Below, piece by piece: positions 1-12,281 of a stretch of DNA of 64,000 nt. Each line of letters opens with the position of its first letter. Position 1 is the stretch's first letter. Under the pieces are notes generated by a model. The model saw nothing but the letters and a program-made list of their open reading frames with translations. It ran no database searches and was not told the DNA's origin. The DNA is from Dendrobium chrysotoxum (taxonomy: Eukaryota > Streptophyta > Magnoliopsida > Asparagales > Orchidaceae): assembly GCA_019925795.1 (NCBI GenBank), contig CM034311.1, positions 14,762,926-14,826,925 of the forward strand, given 5' to 3'. Made by a program: the position numbers and the translations under genes.

Positions 1-529
1 CTTTCCTTAATTACCAGACTAATTTAGGCATAATTGTAGTGCATCGTCCAGGACGATACACGTATCGTCCGGGACGATCAGACCAAAATACTTAAAATAA
101 AACTTGCCTAACTTAATCTGGCGGCTGGGAATTTTTGATTTGAGAATATCGTCCCGTACGATCCAAAGATCGTCCAGGACGATCTGCTTAATCAGACCCT
201 CTTAACTTAGTCGCCCTAATTAGGGTTTCTGTTTTAACTGGATCTTTCAGGACGATGCTACTATCGTCCAGGACGATCTGAACAAAATTTTAACAGAAAC
301 TCTAATTCACTCAATCTCTCTCCCTGAGTGTGTGTGTGCAAGGTTACTTGGCTAGGGAATCAGTTACATTACAATTAACTCAATAAAAGGAAAAATCATA
401 CATTTGACACACTTGGACCCGATCTTGAGTTGGCTTGAGTAGCTCGCGGTCTTTTGTGCCTGAAACAGATTAGCCAAGCAAAACACACTGGAAACATGTT
501 TGTCATCATCAAAACCAGATTTGCAACAC
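1..529 (-). repeat. Sirevirus LTR, right end of an element lying off the left edge
   Basis: This stretch is closely similar to the right part of both LTRs of the younger Sirevirus (compare 45063-45592 and 54664-55195), and ends in the same TTGCAACA terminus at 529. Chromovirus A coding sequence follows from 530, so 529 is an element boundary. In the younger copy this LTR end lies at the right and coding is on the - strand, so the rest of this third insertion should lie to the left, outside the window. It carries three palindrome pairs starting at 43/64, 148/169 and 242/263, each 21 bp apart. Whether it is a solo LTR or a full element cannot be seen. Confidence 0.88.
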
Positions 530-1679
530 AAACTTTCAATTTTAGAACTGGATTGTATGAGCTGGTATGGAGCTCAGGTTGACCGCTTGAAGAAGAGGGT
601 AACATTATTTTTAGGTACTGAGAGCTGTCTATTTCAAGGATTTAGGGGAGTTCTATCATGTTAGATATCGTCCGTACAGGTGGATAAATTATGGAAGAAA
701 GGTTATATTATATTTCTAGAATATACTCGGGATAGGAGTGTAGAATCTGGATCTTTATAGAATGTCATAATAGTGTGGTAATTTTTTTTTGTCTTCTCTG
801 AGGAACTAGTGAGTTTGACACTTAATAGATATATTGAATTCTATATTTTTATTTTTATGGGTAACTGTATTGATATTCAAGACTCTGTATAGAATGGAAC
901 CTAAGGAGCATCAAAAATTAAAAGTGTTACTTTAGGAGTTGGTAGATCAAAAATTTATCCATTCTAGAGTGTCTTTATGGGGATCGAAGCACCTATTTTA
1001 TTTATGGAGAAAGATGGTACTATACATATGTGCATTGGCTAAAGGAAGCTAAATTAGGTGATAACTAAGAACAAGTATCCTCTATTAAGGATTGATAACT
1101 TATTTGATCAACTTATGAAATCTTCTATTTTTTTTTAAGTTAACCTAAGATCTAGGTATTGTTAATTAAAGGTGAAAGAAAAGATGCAGTGAAGAGTGCA
1201 TTTAGTATAAGATATGGCAGTACAAGTTCCTAGTCATTCTTTTTGGTGTGACTAATGTACTTGAAGTCTTTATGGATCAAATGAACAGGATAATCAACAA
1301 ATACTTGGATCAATTTGTAATTATATTTATAAATGATATTCTAGTTTATCCAGCTTCTAAGGAAGAGCATGCAATACATCTGAGGATTATCCTACATACT
1401 ATGGGGAACATCAACTGCACACCAAATTTTCCAAATATGAATTTTTTTTGAAAAAATAATTTATTTTTGGGGCACATGGTGAGTGATGTAGGTATTTTTT
1501 TGGATCCCCATAAATTTCAAGTGTTGCTGATTAGCCAAGGCCTACCATATTATTTGAGGTGCATAATTTCTTAAGCAAGACTAGTTTTTATAAGAAGTTT
1601 ACTAGGCATTTTTCTTAGATTTTTGCACCTCTGATGAGACTTACTTAGAAGTTAAAAAATTTTCTTTGGAAATCTAATT
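530..1679 (+). pseudogene. Chromovirus A pol fragment: end of protease region and reverse transcriptase
   Basis: Broken Ty3/gypsy pol. At about 545-640 is the linker after the protease (a degenerate LGMDWL-type motif, then WYGAQVDRLKKRVTLF). Reverse transcriptase follows: the PKEHQKLKVLL segment near 900, the KNKYPLLRID-like segment near 1070, and the catalytic box near 1310-1350, read as FIND where active enzymes have F/Y-x-D-D. The first catalytic Asp is thus Asn. Several stops and frameshifts are present. The gene continues at 11693 after the older Sirevirus. Copies C and D in this window belong to the same family by pol and LTR similarity. Confidence 0.85.
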
Positions 1680-3507
1680 TATTGCAATCCAGAAGCTTGA
1701 ACTTATATTTTGATGATTACAAATATTATTGAATGATTATTTAGTTTTTTCTTCTTTGTATATTAGATATATCTTTTCTATGTGTACTAATATTTTAGGT
1801 CCATCATATATCAAGAAACGCTAAAGGATTAGGGCTCAAGACTGTGTAGTACAAGATTAATATTTGTAAGTCTATAATTTTATCTTTTCTTGAGTAATGT
1901 ATTGTATAAGGTGTGTGCTAGCTTAGCAACTGTGTACAAACACATAGGGGAGTGAAAATCAAAATATTTTAATTTTACTGTAAATCATACTGTGCCATCA
2001 TTGATCGTATTGTATGATATGTTAAAATGGAAATTAATTAAATTATTTTATTTAAATTAAATTAAAAATTATTTTGAATAAAACTAATTATACAGTTTGA
2101 ACACCACATTATACTGCATGATCAATTGTAATCAAAAATTGGATGTCGAATCTAAGTTACTTAAAATAGGAAAATTTAAAATTTAAAATTTAAATCATCT
2201 GTACTATATGAAATATATTATACTATACAATTAGTTGATTGTTTGCTTAATTTTTTCCATTAATTAAGGGATCAAATCAAATTAGTAAGATTTAATTTTA
2301 TTACTGATTGTATTGTATGATCATTGATCATACTGTACAACTTACTCGAGGAGTCTTTGGATGATATTTGGTTCATCCAATACGATCTAAAAATCATGCT
2401 GTACAAATAACCCGAGGACTCTCTGGATGAAATTTGTTTGTCTAGTACAATGCGATAATTTTTTTCCACTGATCGTACTGTATGGTTATAAATCTTACTA
2501 GATAATCTTCGATGGAGTAAACTAATCATATTGTATGATGGTTATATCGTACTGTATGAACCGTTGTAAAAGAATCGAAAATTAGGATTTTTCTTGGAGC
2601 CTTATATTTAAATAACTCTTATTTCATTTTGAAGAGTCTTTTGGCTATTTGAAGAATTCTAAGAGAGCTCTTTTTGAGGTCTTGTCTTTGTTGAGAGAGC
2701 TTTAAGAGAGAGAACTTAGAACTTATGAGAGAAAGGGGAAGAAGTTGTGTGTAAAGGAAAAGTAGTGTGGGAGGGGTTTTCACATAGTTGCTCTGAGCAA
2801 ACTTTTACCTTAGTTCCTCCTTGTGTCTTCATTGATCTTGAGAGAAGCTTTGTTGAAGAAAATTTTCAAGGCCAAAGATTGCCGGCAACTCTGCCACACT
2901 TTGGGTGAAAGGGATTCTGCTACTCCGATGTACCACTGGTGAAAGGGATTCGGCTACTCTGCCCAACATTGGTGAAAGGGATTCAGCTACTCTTCCATAC
3001 CGACTTGATGGAAGATATTTTATAAGGGCTTCTTTGCCTTGTAGTGGGGACAAAAGGAAAGACACTAAAGGTTTAGTATAATACTTAGAGTTGAGGACTC
3101 TGAGGAGTGGACAAAGGACAAGATTAAACGAACCACTATAAATCTCTACTGTGTTTGTTCTTATTTATAGCATTTTATTTTTCATATTTTAATTTCAATG
3201 ATTTATTATCTTGCATACATATTTTCATGCAATCCGGTTTGTGTTGAGACTTGTAATTGACTAAAAAAGAAAGGAACAAAAATATATTTTTATTTTTCTA
3301 CAAAAATTCAAAAAGAAAATTTGGTTCTTATTTAATTATTCGCTTTAGCATTAAAAATTAGATTTTGATTTTAAGTTGTTGAAATTGGTTTTGAATTTCA
3401 AAAGAAGATTTTTTTGTAAAAGATTTTATTTTAAAACACTAATTTACCCCTCTCTTGGTGTACCTTTCGTAGTTCAAGTGGGTTAACACCCACAAATTGA
3501 ACTTTCA
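1680..3507 (+). repeat. 5' LTR of the older Sirevirus
   Basis: It matches 9887-11692 along its length. The terminus TG has decayed to TA at 1680-1681; the end is AACTTTCA at 3507. From about 1984 to 2560 it holds degenerate palindromes of the form ATCRTAC-N-GTAYGAT, for example at 2525 and 2546 (21 bp apart) and 2307/2327 (20 bp apart). A TATA-like TATATTTAAATA follows at 2603, 42 bp after the last palindrome. A GA-rich leader (GAGAGAG runs, 2660-2780) follows and is probably R/U5. Confidence 0.9.
1984..2614 (+). promoter_or_regulatory. Older Sirevirus LTR promoter: palindrome array and TATA box
   Basis: The palindrome pair 2525-2539 and 2546-2560 (ATCATATTGTATGAT and ATCGTACTGTATGAA) has a 21-bp start-to-start distance. 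Weaker copies lie at 1984/2004, 2307/2327, about 2375/2396 and 2475/2495. The TATA box at 2603 follows the last palindrome by 42 bp. The 3' LTR shows the same layout (10730/10751, TATA at 10808, gap 42 bp). Promoter function is inferred from position; the palindromes and spacing are read directly. Confidence 0.7.
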
Positions 3508-3509
3508 AT

Positions 3510-3520
3510 TGGTATCAGAG
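3510..3520 (+). other. Primer binding site of the older Sirevirus
   Basis: TGGTATCAGAG begins two bases after the 5' LTR end. This is the usual complement of the 3' end of plant initiator methionine tRNA and primes minus-strand DNA synthesis. Confidence 0.9.
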
Positions 3521-3577
3521 TGGGTTCTCTAGAATTGTTGGGTTAAAAACCTTGAGTAGATCCAGCGGCTAATTTCA

Positions 3578-5370
3578 ATGGTAACCGTAATACTATAAAA
3601 AGATACTCGATTACTCATCGAGCATTGTTTGATAATATTCCTTTTAATTTTTGAAAACTTCGTATATCTACTTTTCTATAATCAATTAACTATCATATGT
3701 GGTACATGATACAATATGATATACTGCTCCATCTCACATTGTTAATGGCATCAAGGAAGAAATTCCTTTTACTAAATTAAAGCTTTGAGGACAGAGACTT
3801 TTTTCAACTCAATGCAAAATACTTAAAATATTTTTTTTGTGCTTTAAAGTCTGTGGATTATAAGCATGTTTCTTCATGTATGACTAGTAAGATAATTTGG
3901 GATAGATTATGTATAACATATGAAGAAACCAATGAAGTTAAATAATCCCATTTGAAATTATTGCTACATGACTATGAACTCTTTCACATGAAATCTAACA
4001 AAATAATAACTGGCATGTACACTATATTTACTATGATAGAAACCTCATTGCATGCACTAGGTAGAAATTTATCAAAATCTTAAGCGGTTAATAAGATCTT
4101 AAGTTACTTACCTGATAGTTTTGATACTAAAGTCAGTGTCATTTGTGAATCAAAGGATTTGAATATTTACTCTATTGAAAATTTACTTGCCTCACTCATT
4201 GCTTATGAGTAAAACATGAGCCAAAGATTGTTATATGCAAGGGATTGGGGAAAAGAGAAGATCGTGGCATTGAAGGCCAATAATTTAGATAGAAACATCT
4301 CTGGAGCAGATGAGAACAATGAAATAGCTTTGATTACATGATAGTTCAAAAGCTATTTGAGAAGAAAGTAGAAGCGGTTCCACAATATGAGTAAAGAAAA
4401 AGTAAAAAAATTTAATAAAGTTTTATCTGATGTTATTTTTTTTAAAACAGGAATCCAGGACATCTAAAGTCTAATTGCAACAATCTCAAGAATCACCCTA
4501 CTAGGGAAAAGGGTGAAGAAAAGTTCAAGTCCAATAAGGGCAAGCAAAGAATGCAGAAGGCTTTCTAGACAGACTCAGCCTTAGATTCATTTAAATCGGA
4601 ACCTAAGGGGGAGGTAGCTAATTTGTGCTTAATGGAAAATGATACAATTATTAACTTCAATCAAGAGGAGTTATGAGAATTATCGTATGAAGATTTTCTT
4701 TCAATTTCTAAAAAAATGCATAATTAATATAAAAAACTTAAAAATAACATAGATGTTTAAAAAAGATTTTTTTGATTTAAAAATTGAGCATGACATGTTA
4801 GTTAAAGATCATTTTGACCTAAAGCCTGAACATGTCTCACTAGATAAAGAACATGCATCATTACTAGATAAATTTGATAAGTTAAATAAGAAGCATATTG
4901 ACTTAAGCAAGTCACATGAATCCTTAAAAACTTAGTATATTGAACTAGAAATGCATTCAAGGAATTAGAGACTTGCAATGGAACTAGACACTAGCGAGCA
5001 TACATTGAAATTTAAAGTTGAGAGTTACAAAAATGCAAATAAATTTTTACAAAGGAAAATAACTGCATTACAAAAATAATACACAAGGCCCTACACTATC
5101 AATAAAGCCATAACCTAAGGCACATTATGTATGATATATACCTAGCAAGAGGCACTATCCCCCATATAGGTTAGTGAATCCATTTCTATGGGCTAAGTGT
5201 TATTGTTGTGGCATGCTAAGACACATATCATGTACATGCATTTTCACCATAGAACACACCAAGTTTGGAGATCCAAGGTCTCATCAAATCATACCATTCA
5301 TTCATTGAAGAATAAGGTGGAACCCAAACTCACCTAGGTTCCTAAACCTAACCTCTAATTGACTTTGCAG
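3578..5370 (+). pseudogene. gag: Older Sirevirus gag
   Basis: Degenerate gag, aligning by eye with the 603-codon gag at 51670-53481. The ATG at 3578 follows the primer site as in the younger copy. Visible parts: a copia-type gag domain (about 3590-4250), a first zinc-knuckle remnant near 4449-4485 (RNPGHLKSNC), a charged heptad-like coiled-coil stretch open from 4753 to 4935 (repeats of DLK/EHxSLDKE type), and a second knuckle near 5196-5240 (CYCCGMLRHISCTC) that keeps its Cys and His residues. Frameshifts and stops (for example at 4201-4220 and 4561-4570) exclude a full product. Confidence 0.85.
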
Positions 5371-8300
5371 AGATGCTCTCACAAAAAGCCTAGTGAAAGA
5401 ATATGGTAACAAGATAGGGGCTGTTCAAGGCATATGCCAGAGACATAAAGCAGTTCTTAATGCTAGAGTCCAAGGGTGGAGGTAAGGTAACTTTATGACA
5501 CAAAACTACTAAGAAAGTGGTTGGAACAAGTACAACTGGCAAATCAAATAGTTTTATTATTAAAAATATACTTTTAATAAATTTCTTAAAACATAACTTG
5601 CTTAGCATTAGCCAACTTTATGATAAAGGTTTTGACATTAAGTTTTTTCTAATAAATGCATGATTACTTTAAATGGAATAATTATTTTAGAAGGAAAAAG
5701 AATATATAATGTTTGTATGCTTGATTTATCTAGTATCGATAATTATAATATTCTTTGCCTAAAAATTGTTTTGGATGAATCATGGCTATGGCATTGGCGA
5801 CTATATCATGCCAGTATGAACATACTTAGAAAGATAACCCAACAGGATTTAGTTAGAGGTATCCCCAAGATAGACTTCTTTAAGTATCATTTGTATGATG
5901 CCTGCCAATTAGGGAAGCAAACTAGGTCATGTTTCCATTCAATTAAGGATATCACCACCTATAGATCGCTAGAGATTTTACATATGATCTGTTTGGTCCT
6001 GTTAGTTCAACCAGCTTAGGTGATAAAAGTTTTGGATTTGTGATGCTGGATGATTTCTCCAGATTCACTTGGGTTTGATTTTTGGCACATATGAGTAAGT
6101 CTTTTGATAAATTTAAAGTGTTATTCACTTGGATTCAAAGGAAGTTTGGATGTTTGACTTTCATAATTCATAGTGATTATGGCGGAGAATTTGATAATAA
6201 AAATTTAAATTATTTTGCAAAGAGTCTGGAATTGATCACAAATTTTTTGCCCCCTAGAACCCCACAGCAGAATGGTATAACTGAAAGAAAGAATAAGACA
6301 TTAGTGGAAGTTGTTAGGGCTATGTTAGTTGAGTGTTCCCTCCCTAGATATTTTTTAGAAGAAACAGTGAATACTGTATATTATGTGCTAAATAGGATGA
6401 ATATTTGATCCCAATTAAATAATGCACCTTATGAGTTGCTTAAGGGTAAGACACCTAATGTTTCACATTAGCGTATTTTTGGGTGAAATTATTTTATGCT
6501 TATTAATGGTAAATTCATCTAGGAAAATTTGATTATACTTCAAATGAAGGAGTCTTTTTAGGTTATTCCTTAGTAAGTAATGCATACATGACCTTTAATA
6601 AGAGGACCTTAGTTGTAAAAGAATCCACCCACATCATTTTGATAAATCTAATAAATTTGTTGAAGCCATGATAAATGGTGATTAAGTAGTAGAAATTACC
6701 TATGGAGTAGGTACTATTGATATAGGAGATGGAGTAGAACCTCAGGAGCCTTTACCTTGAGAGTGGAGATATTCCTCTAGTCACCCTAGGGTGCTTATAT
6801 TAAGAGATCCATTTCTAAGGGTTAAGACTAGGCATGGTCTTATAAAAGAAGTTAGCCATACAGTTTTCATCTTCATGGTAGAACCCTAATATAGATCAAG
6901 CCCTTAGTGATGAATTCTGAATCTTAGCCATGCAAAAGAAATTGAATCAATTTTTTAGGAATAATGTATAGGGGCTAGCTAGTAGACTTTTTTATCAGAG
7001 TTTAGTTGGCACCAAATGGGTATTTAAAAAATGTTGAATGACTTTAGATCAATGATTGGGAAAAAGGCTAGATTAGTAGCTACGAGATATAATAAAAAAT
7101 AAGTGATAAATTTTGAGGAGATGTTTGCCCTTGTAGCAAGATTAGAAGCCACTAGAGTGCTACTAGCATTTTCATAATTTAGAGGCTTAAAATTATATCC
7201 AATGGATGTGATGAGTGCATTTCATAATGGGGTGATCAAAGAAGATGTTTATATAGAATAACCCCTAGGTTTTGAAAATTCATCAATTCTCAACCATGTT
7301 TATAAATTAAAGAAAGCTTTATAAGGATTGAAATAGGCACCTAGGGTATGGTATGAGAGACTTAGCACCTTTCTCCTAGATAGATCATTTGTTAAGGGTA
7401 GTGTAGCTACAAACCTATTTCTTAGTAAAATAGGAGATGATATTCTCATAGTTGAGATCTATGTCGATAACATATTATTTGGATCTACAAATGGAAAGCT
7501 ATGTAATAAATTTTTAGATAACATGGAGTAAGGTGTTTGAGATGAGCATAATGGGAGAGTTGAGTTACTTCCTTGGGTTTAATGTAAAGTAGAAAAAGGA
7601 TGGTACCTTACTTAGTCATGTTAAATACATTAATGAGATTTTGAAAAAAAAAATTGATAAGGAAGATTCTAAAAGTATAAATATACCAATGAGCTCAACC
7701 ATCTAGCTTGATAAGGATGTAGATTAAAAATTAATGGATTAAAAAAATATATAGGGGAATAATAGGACAACTTCTTTATTTGACCATTAGCAGATGTGAT
7801 ATTATATTTAGTGTTTGTCTCTATATTAGTTTTCAGACTGATCCTAATGAATCCCATATAATTGCTATTAAGAGAATTCTTAGGCACCTAAAACTTAGGC
7901 ACTAGTATCCTAGATATGGCACCACCATTGAAATCGAGGGATATTCATTCTCAAATTTTACAAGGTGTAGAGTAGACAGGAAGAGCACTTCTTACACTTA
8001 TTAATTCATAGGATAATTTTTAGTTTCCTGGTCTAGTTAAAAATAGAATTCTATAGCCCTATTCACCATTGAGGTAGAATGCATAGCTATAGGAAGTTGT
8101 GTTGCTCAAGTCTTATGGCTAAAGCAATAAATTCTTGACCATAGAATTTATGTAGGTGTTATCCCCATCATGTGTGATAACATTAGTGCTATCTATAACT
8201 CAGAAAATCAAAGCCAACATTCTTACACAAAGCATATTGACCTTAAACATCATTTAATTAGAGATTACGTAGCTAAGGGATACATAATTGCATCAGGTGG

Positions 8301-8430
8301 CTACCAAAAATCAATTGGCAGATATTTTTATCAAACCCCTTAAATATGATCTTAATTATGACACCTTTAACAAGCTTAGGATTAGACTAGTGTCATTGAA
8401 ATTCATGCTTAAACAAATTAGGGTAGAGGT
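5371..8430 (+). pseudogene. pol: Older Sirevirus pol: protease, integrase, RT, RNase H
   Basis: Copia-order polyprotein, heavily broken. The protease region (about 5371-5640) is barely readable. The integrase zinc region at 5780-5900 keeps the H residues in WHWRLYHAS and the CQLGKQ part. The core at 6010-6330 has MLDDFSRFTW, HSDYGGEFDN and NGITERKNKTLVE, so it retains the segment that the younger copy has lost. RT runs from about 6900 to 7640 (GTKWVFKK, MGELSYFLGF); RNase H runs from 7720 to 8350, ending near VATKNQLADIFIKPL. Dozens of stops and frame changes. Confidence 0.87.
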
Positions 8431-8559
8431 ATGATTAGAAGTATGTGTAGTTATTTGCATGTTTTGTTCTATTTTTTTGTTTGTGCTTTTGTTTATCTAT
8501 TTGTTTATTGATAAAATTGCTTATGAAATAGTCCCTGATCATCACTCATAAATTGTTTT

Positions 8560-8990
8560 TAGCCACATAGTACTATATGAACCATATTTAATACTGTACG
8601 ATCCATTATAGTCTGCAAAGCTAAACCATTTAATAAATCCATCTATCAAGATCACCCCAATTATTGACCATCATACTATACGATCACCCCATCATACAGT
8701 ATGATCCATGTGGCAGTAACCATTGGACATCTTTAAGTCAATCAGCATGGTATTTAATTTTCCATCATACTGTATGAACATCTGTTCATACTGGACAATC
8801 ACTTTAGTCAACAGTCATACTTATAACTCCTCGGGATGAACAAAATTAAATTGATCGTACTGGATGAAACCCATTTGTAATATATGATTTGATGGTTGAC
8901 TATTTATTGTTAATGGGATGTCTTGGATTACTTATTTATACAATTTAATCACCCTATCATATTATATGATCTACCTTATCTATATAAGGG
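8560..8990 (+). promoter_or_regulatory. Internal promoter of the older Sirevirus accessory gene
   Basis: Between pol and the accessory gene lies a cluster of the same palindromes as in this element's LTRs. Examples: ATCATACTATACGAT at 8670 with ATCATACAGTATGAT at 8691 (21 bp apart), 8764 with 8785 (21 bp), 8854 with about 8875 (21 bp), and ATCATATTATATGAT at 8956-8970. A TATA box, TATATAAGG, starts at 8981, 10 bp after the last palindrome and 89 bp before the accessory ATG at 9070. The leader is pyrimidine-rich. The younger Sirevirus has the same arrangement at 46993-47600. Promoter activity is inferred. Confidence 0.72.
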
Positions 8991-9069
8991 AGAGAAATCC
9001 TTTCACTTTCCTCACACCTTTAAACTTCAAACTCCTTCCTTTCCTATGCACACTCTGACTCTAATTTTT

Positions 9070-9770
9070 ATGGCACAAAAGCATAGTCGATTGGACTTCC
9101 ACAAAAGGGTCAATCCAAGATTTCAAAATGAGGAGGACTTGGATGCTTATGCTCGCTACAAAAGTTCCTCCATCACTGACTATAAAATCCTGATTCAGGA
9201 AACTCTCTCATTTCAGGCACTTTAGTTATTTTTGCGATATACTCTTTAATTCTTGATTTTTCTCGCCTATCCCTACCATATTGAGTTTTTATTAGAATTC
9301 TTCTCAAACCTCTGCACTACTTCCAAACACATCACTATGCAATAACATGTCTATCAACACCAGGTTACTATGACCATTGATGATCTATATAAATATCTCT
9401 ACCTTTCTAACACTGGTCCCACCCTGCATTTTGTTTCAAGATCTTTAGAATTAAATTAGACCAATATAAATTTAACCATTAGGAACACTCCCTTAACACA
9501 CGATCATCCCTTAGTAAGTACTATGGTCCCAAATGCCCATGTTAATTAGAATGTTCTTCAAAATATTGTTATTCCCAAAGCTGGTGACCATATCAACATC
9601 ACTCCCTCACTCTCCTTGGTCTCATATTATTATATAGCTAGCATGCAATTCAATGTCTATGATATGATCATTAGGTACATAGAAAATATCTCCTCCATTA
9701 GAATTCGAGCATGGAAAAAGCAGAACGTAAGCTTAGGATATCTCCCTTTCTATGTACTCTCTTAAAATAT
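9070..9770 (+). pseudogene. Older Sirevirus accessory gene ('putative plant transposon protein' type)
   Basis: The ATG at 9070 opens a frame to 9225 with a basic start (MAQKHSRLDFHKRVNPRF). Similarity to the younger accessory protein continues past stops and a frame change to about 9760, including NIVIPKAGDHINITPSLSL, which matches SVIPKAGDRIHITPLLSL in the younger protein. The function is not known. Proteins of this type are often annotated in plant genomes as putative plant transposon proteins. I see no transmembrane pair or envelope-like feature. It is conserved with the same position, promoter and leader in two diverged Sireviruses here, which argues for a real role. Confidence 0.75.
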
Positions 9771-9871
9771 TAATAAATAAATTAATAATTTGTGTAAAAT
9801 GAAAAATTCAAAATTAACAGTCTTTCTCTATATTTTAATTTGTAAATCTAACCAATAATATTTGGCATCAT

Positions 9872-9886
9872 AAAAAAGGTGGAGAT
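9872..9886 (+). other. Polypurine tract of the older Sirevirus
   Basis: AAAAAAGGTGGAGAT lies directly before the 3' LTR start TGTTGCAA at 9887. It is the plus-strand primer of reverse transcription. Confidence 0.85.
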
Positions 9887-11692
9887 TGTTGCAATTTGGG
9901 AGCCCAAACTTATATTTTGATGATGACAAATATTATTGGATGATTATTTAGTTTCTCCAATACTTTTATTGGATATATCTTTTCTGTGTGTACTAATATT
10001 TTAGGTACAACATACATCAAGCATCACTTAGGGATTAGGGCTCAAGACTCGGTAGTGTAGGATTGATATTTATAAGAGTCTATATTTTTATCTTTTCTTG
10101 AGTCAATATATTATATAACTTATATGTTAGCTTAGTAACCGTGTACACACACAATGGGAGTGAAAATAAAAAAATTTAAATTATAAATGAGGCTGTGAAA
10201 TCAATAATTGTACTTTATGATATGTTGAAATAGAAATTAATTAAAATATTTTATTTAAATTAAATTAAAAATTATTTTGAAATATAACTAATTGTATTGT
10301 ATGAACACCACATCATACTAGATAATCAATTATAATTAGAAACCCCATCGTCAAATCTAAGTTAACTAAAATAGATAAATTTGAATTTTAAAATTTGAAC
10401 TATTTATTTTGTATGAAATATTTGGTACTGTATGATCAGTTGTTTGTATACCTAATTAGGTCCATTAATTAAGGGATCAAATAAAATTATTTAGATCTAA
10501 TTTAATTACTTATCATACTGTACGATCATTGATTATATTATACGACTTACTAGAGGAGTCTTTGTACGAAATTTGGTTCATCCAGTATAATCTAAAAATC
10601 ATACTAAATGAACAACATGAGGACTCTCTGGTTGAAATTTGTTCATCCAGTATGGTCTGATATTTGATTTGAACTGATCGTACTATACAGTTATAAATCA
10701 TATTGGATTATCTTTGATAGAGTAAACTAATTATACTAAATGATGTCCATATTGTACTATACAAATATTTGCAACATAATTGATAATTAGGGTTTCTCTT
10801 AAATCATTATATTTAAATAACTCTTATTTTATTTTGAAGAGTCTTTTGGCTATTTGAAGAATTTTGAGAGAGTTCTTTGTGAGGGCTTGTCTTCTTGAGA
10901 GAGCTTGACGAGAGAGAAATTAAAACTTGTGAGAGAAAGAGGAGAAGTTGTGTGTGAGGGAGAAGTAGTGTGAAAGGGTTTTTCATACAGTTGCTATGAG
11001 CAAATGTCTACCTTAGTTCCTCCTTGAGCCTTCATTGATCTTGAGGGAAGATTTATTTAAGAAAGTTTTTAGGGCCAAAGATCGCTGACAACTCTGCTAT
11101 ACCAAGGGTCATAGAGATTCTGCTACTCCGCCACACAGTTGGTGAAAGGGATTCAGCTACTCCACCGTATCGGGTTGGACGAAGAGATTTTGTAAGGGCT
11201 TCTCTGCCTTATTATTGGGGTAAAAGGAAAGAAACTAACGATTTAGTACAATACTTGGAGTGGATGTAAGTCAAGGTTGACTAAACCACTTTAAATCTCT
11301 GGTGTGTTTGTTCTTATTTTCTGCATTTTATTTCATGCATTTTAATTTCTGTGATTTGTTATCTTACATACTTATTTTTGTTCAATCTGGTTTGTATTGA
11401 GACTTGAGATTGATTAAGAATAATTCTTAGTTCTAAAAAAAATAGAAAATAAAAGAAATAAAAAATAATATATTTTTCTACAAAAATCAAAAAAGAAAAT
11501 TTGGTTCTTGTTTCATTATTTGCTTCCGCATTAAGAAAATCATATTTTGACTTGAAGTTGTTGAAATTGGTTTTAAATTTCAAAAGAAGATTTTTTTTTT
11601 TGTAAAAGAACATTTTTTTAAAACACCAATTCACCCTCCTCTTAGTTTGCCATTCGTAGTTCGTGGTTTAACACCCACAAATTGAACTTTCA
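9887..11692 (+). repeat. 3' LTR of the older Sirevirus
   Basis: It starts TGTTGCAATTTGGG and ends AACTTTCA. It is homologous to 1680-3507 with many differences, so the insertion is old. Palindrome pairs include 10730/10751 (21 bp apart); the TATA-like box starts at 10808, 42 bp after the last palindrome. Chromovirus A sequence resumes at 11693. Confidence 0.9.
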
Positions 11693-12281
11693 TGATTATG
11701 ATGCGAGTTATAAGAGGTTGAAAGGTTATTTAATATCTCCTCCAGTTTTAACTATCCCGTCAAGTACATAAGGGTTTCAGGTACTTAGTGATACTTCATT
11801 AAAAGGATTGGAATGTGTTCTGATGCAGCATGGGAAAGTTCTAACTTATGCTTTTCGGAAGATAAAGCCATATTAAAAGGATTATCTGACTCACAATTTA
11901 GTGCTTGCTATTGTTTTGTTTGCATTGAAGATTGAAAACACTACTTATTCAGAATTTGATATAATATTTTCACTAATCGATAAAGCTTGAAGTACAAAAT
12001 CACATAGAAAGATTTGAATCTATGGAAAATAAGGTGGCTTGAGCTGATTTAGGACTACAATCTGACTATTCAGTATCAACCTAGTAAGGAAAATATAGTG
12101 GTAGATGCTCTAAGTAGAAAATTTTTTGAAAGGTTGTCTTCTACTTACCTCTAACAATATTCTAATTCAAGATATGGAGAGAGTAGAGCTAGAATTTAAT
12201 TCTTTCATTGATCAAAGTTTAAGTGTGTTGGCCTAGATAATTATACAACCATCTCTACTAGAAAGAATTTAAAAAGCTCGG
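11693..12281 (+). pseudogene. Chromovirus A pol fragment: end of RT and RNase H
   Basis: Continues the frame cut at 1679. The join reads FLWKSN then the DASYKRLKGYLISPPVL type of sequence seen at the RT/RNase H boundary of chromoviruses. RNase H shows FQVLSDTSLKGLECVLMQHG and LTHNLVLAIVLFALK, followed by stops. It is cut at 12281 by chromovirus B and resumes at 20098. Chromovirus C has the uninterrupted equivalent near 29330-29400, which confirms the join. Confidence 0.83.

Larger units (their letters stand above)
1680..11692 (+). mobile_element. Older Sirevirus-type Ty1/copia element, complete structure, decayed
   Basis: It has two LTRs of about 1.8 kb, an initiator-Met-tRNA primer binding site, long gag with coiled coil, pol in copia order (integrase before RT and RNase H), an accessory reading frame after pol, and a polypurine tract before the 3' LTR. 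Flanks TAATT (1675-1679) and TGATT (11693-11697) are a 5-bp target duplication with one mismatch, inside chromovirus A between RT and RNase H. Many stops and frameshifts show that it is old. The long gag, extra post-pol gene and LTR palindromes place it in the Sirevirus group. Confidence 0.92.
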
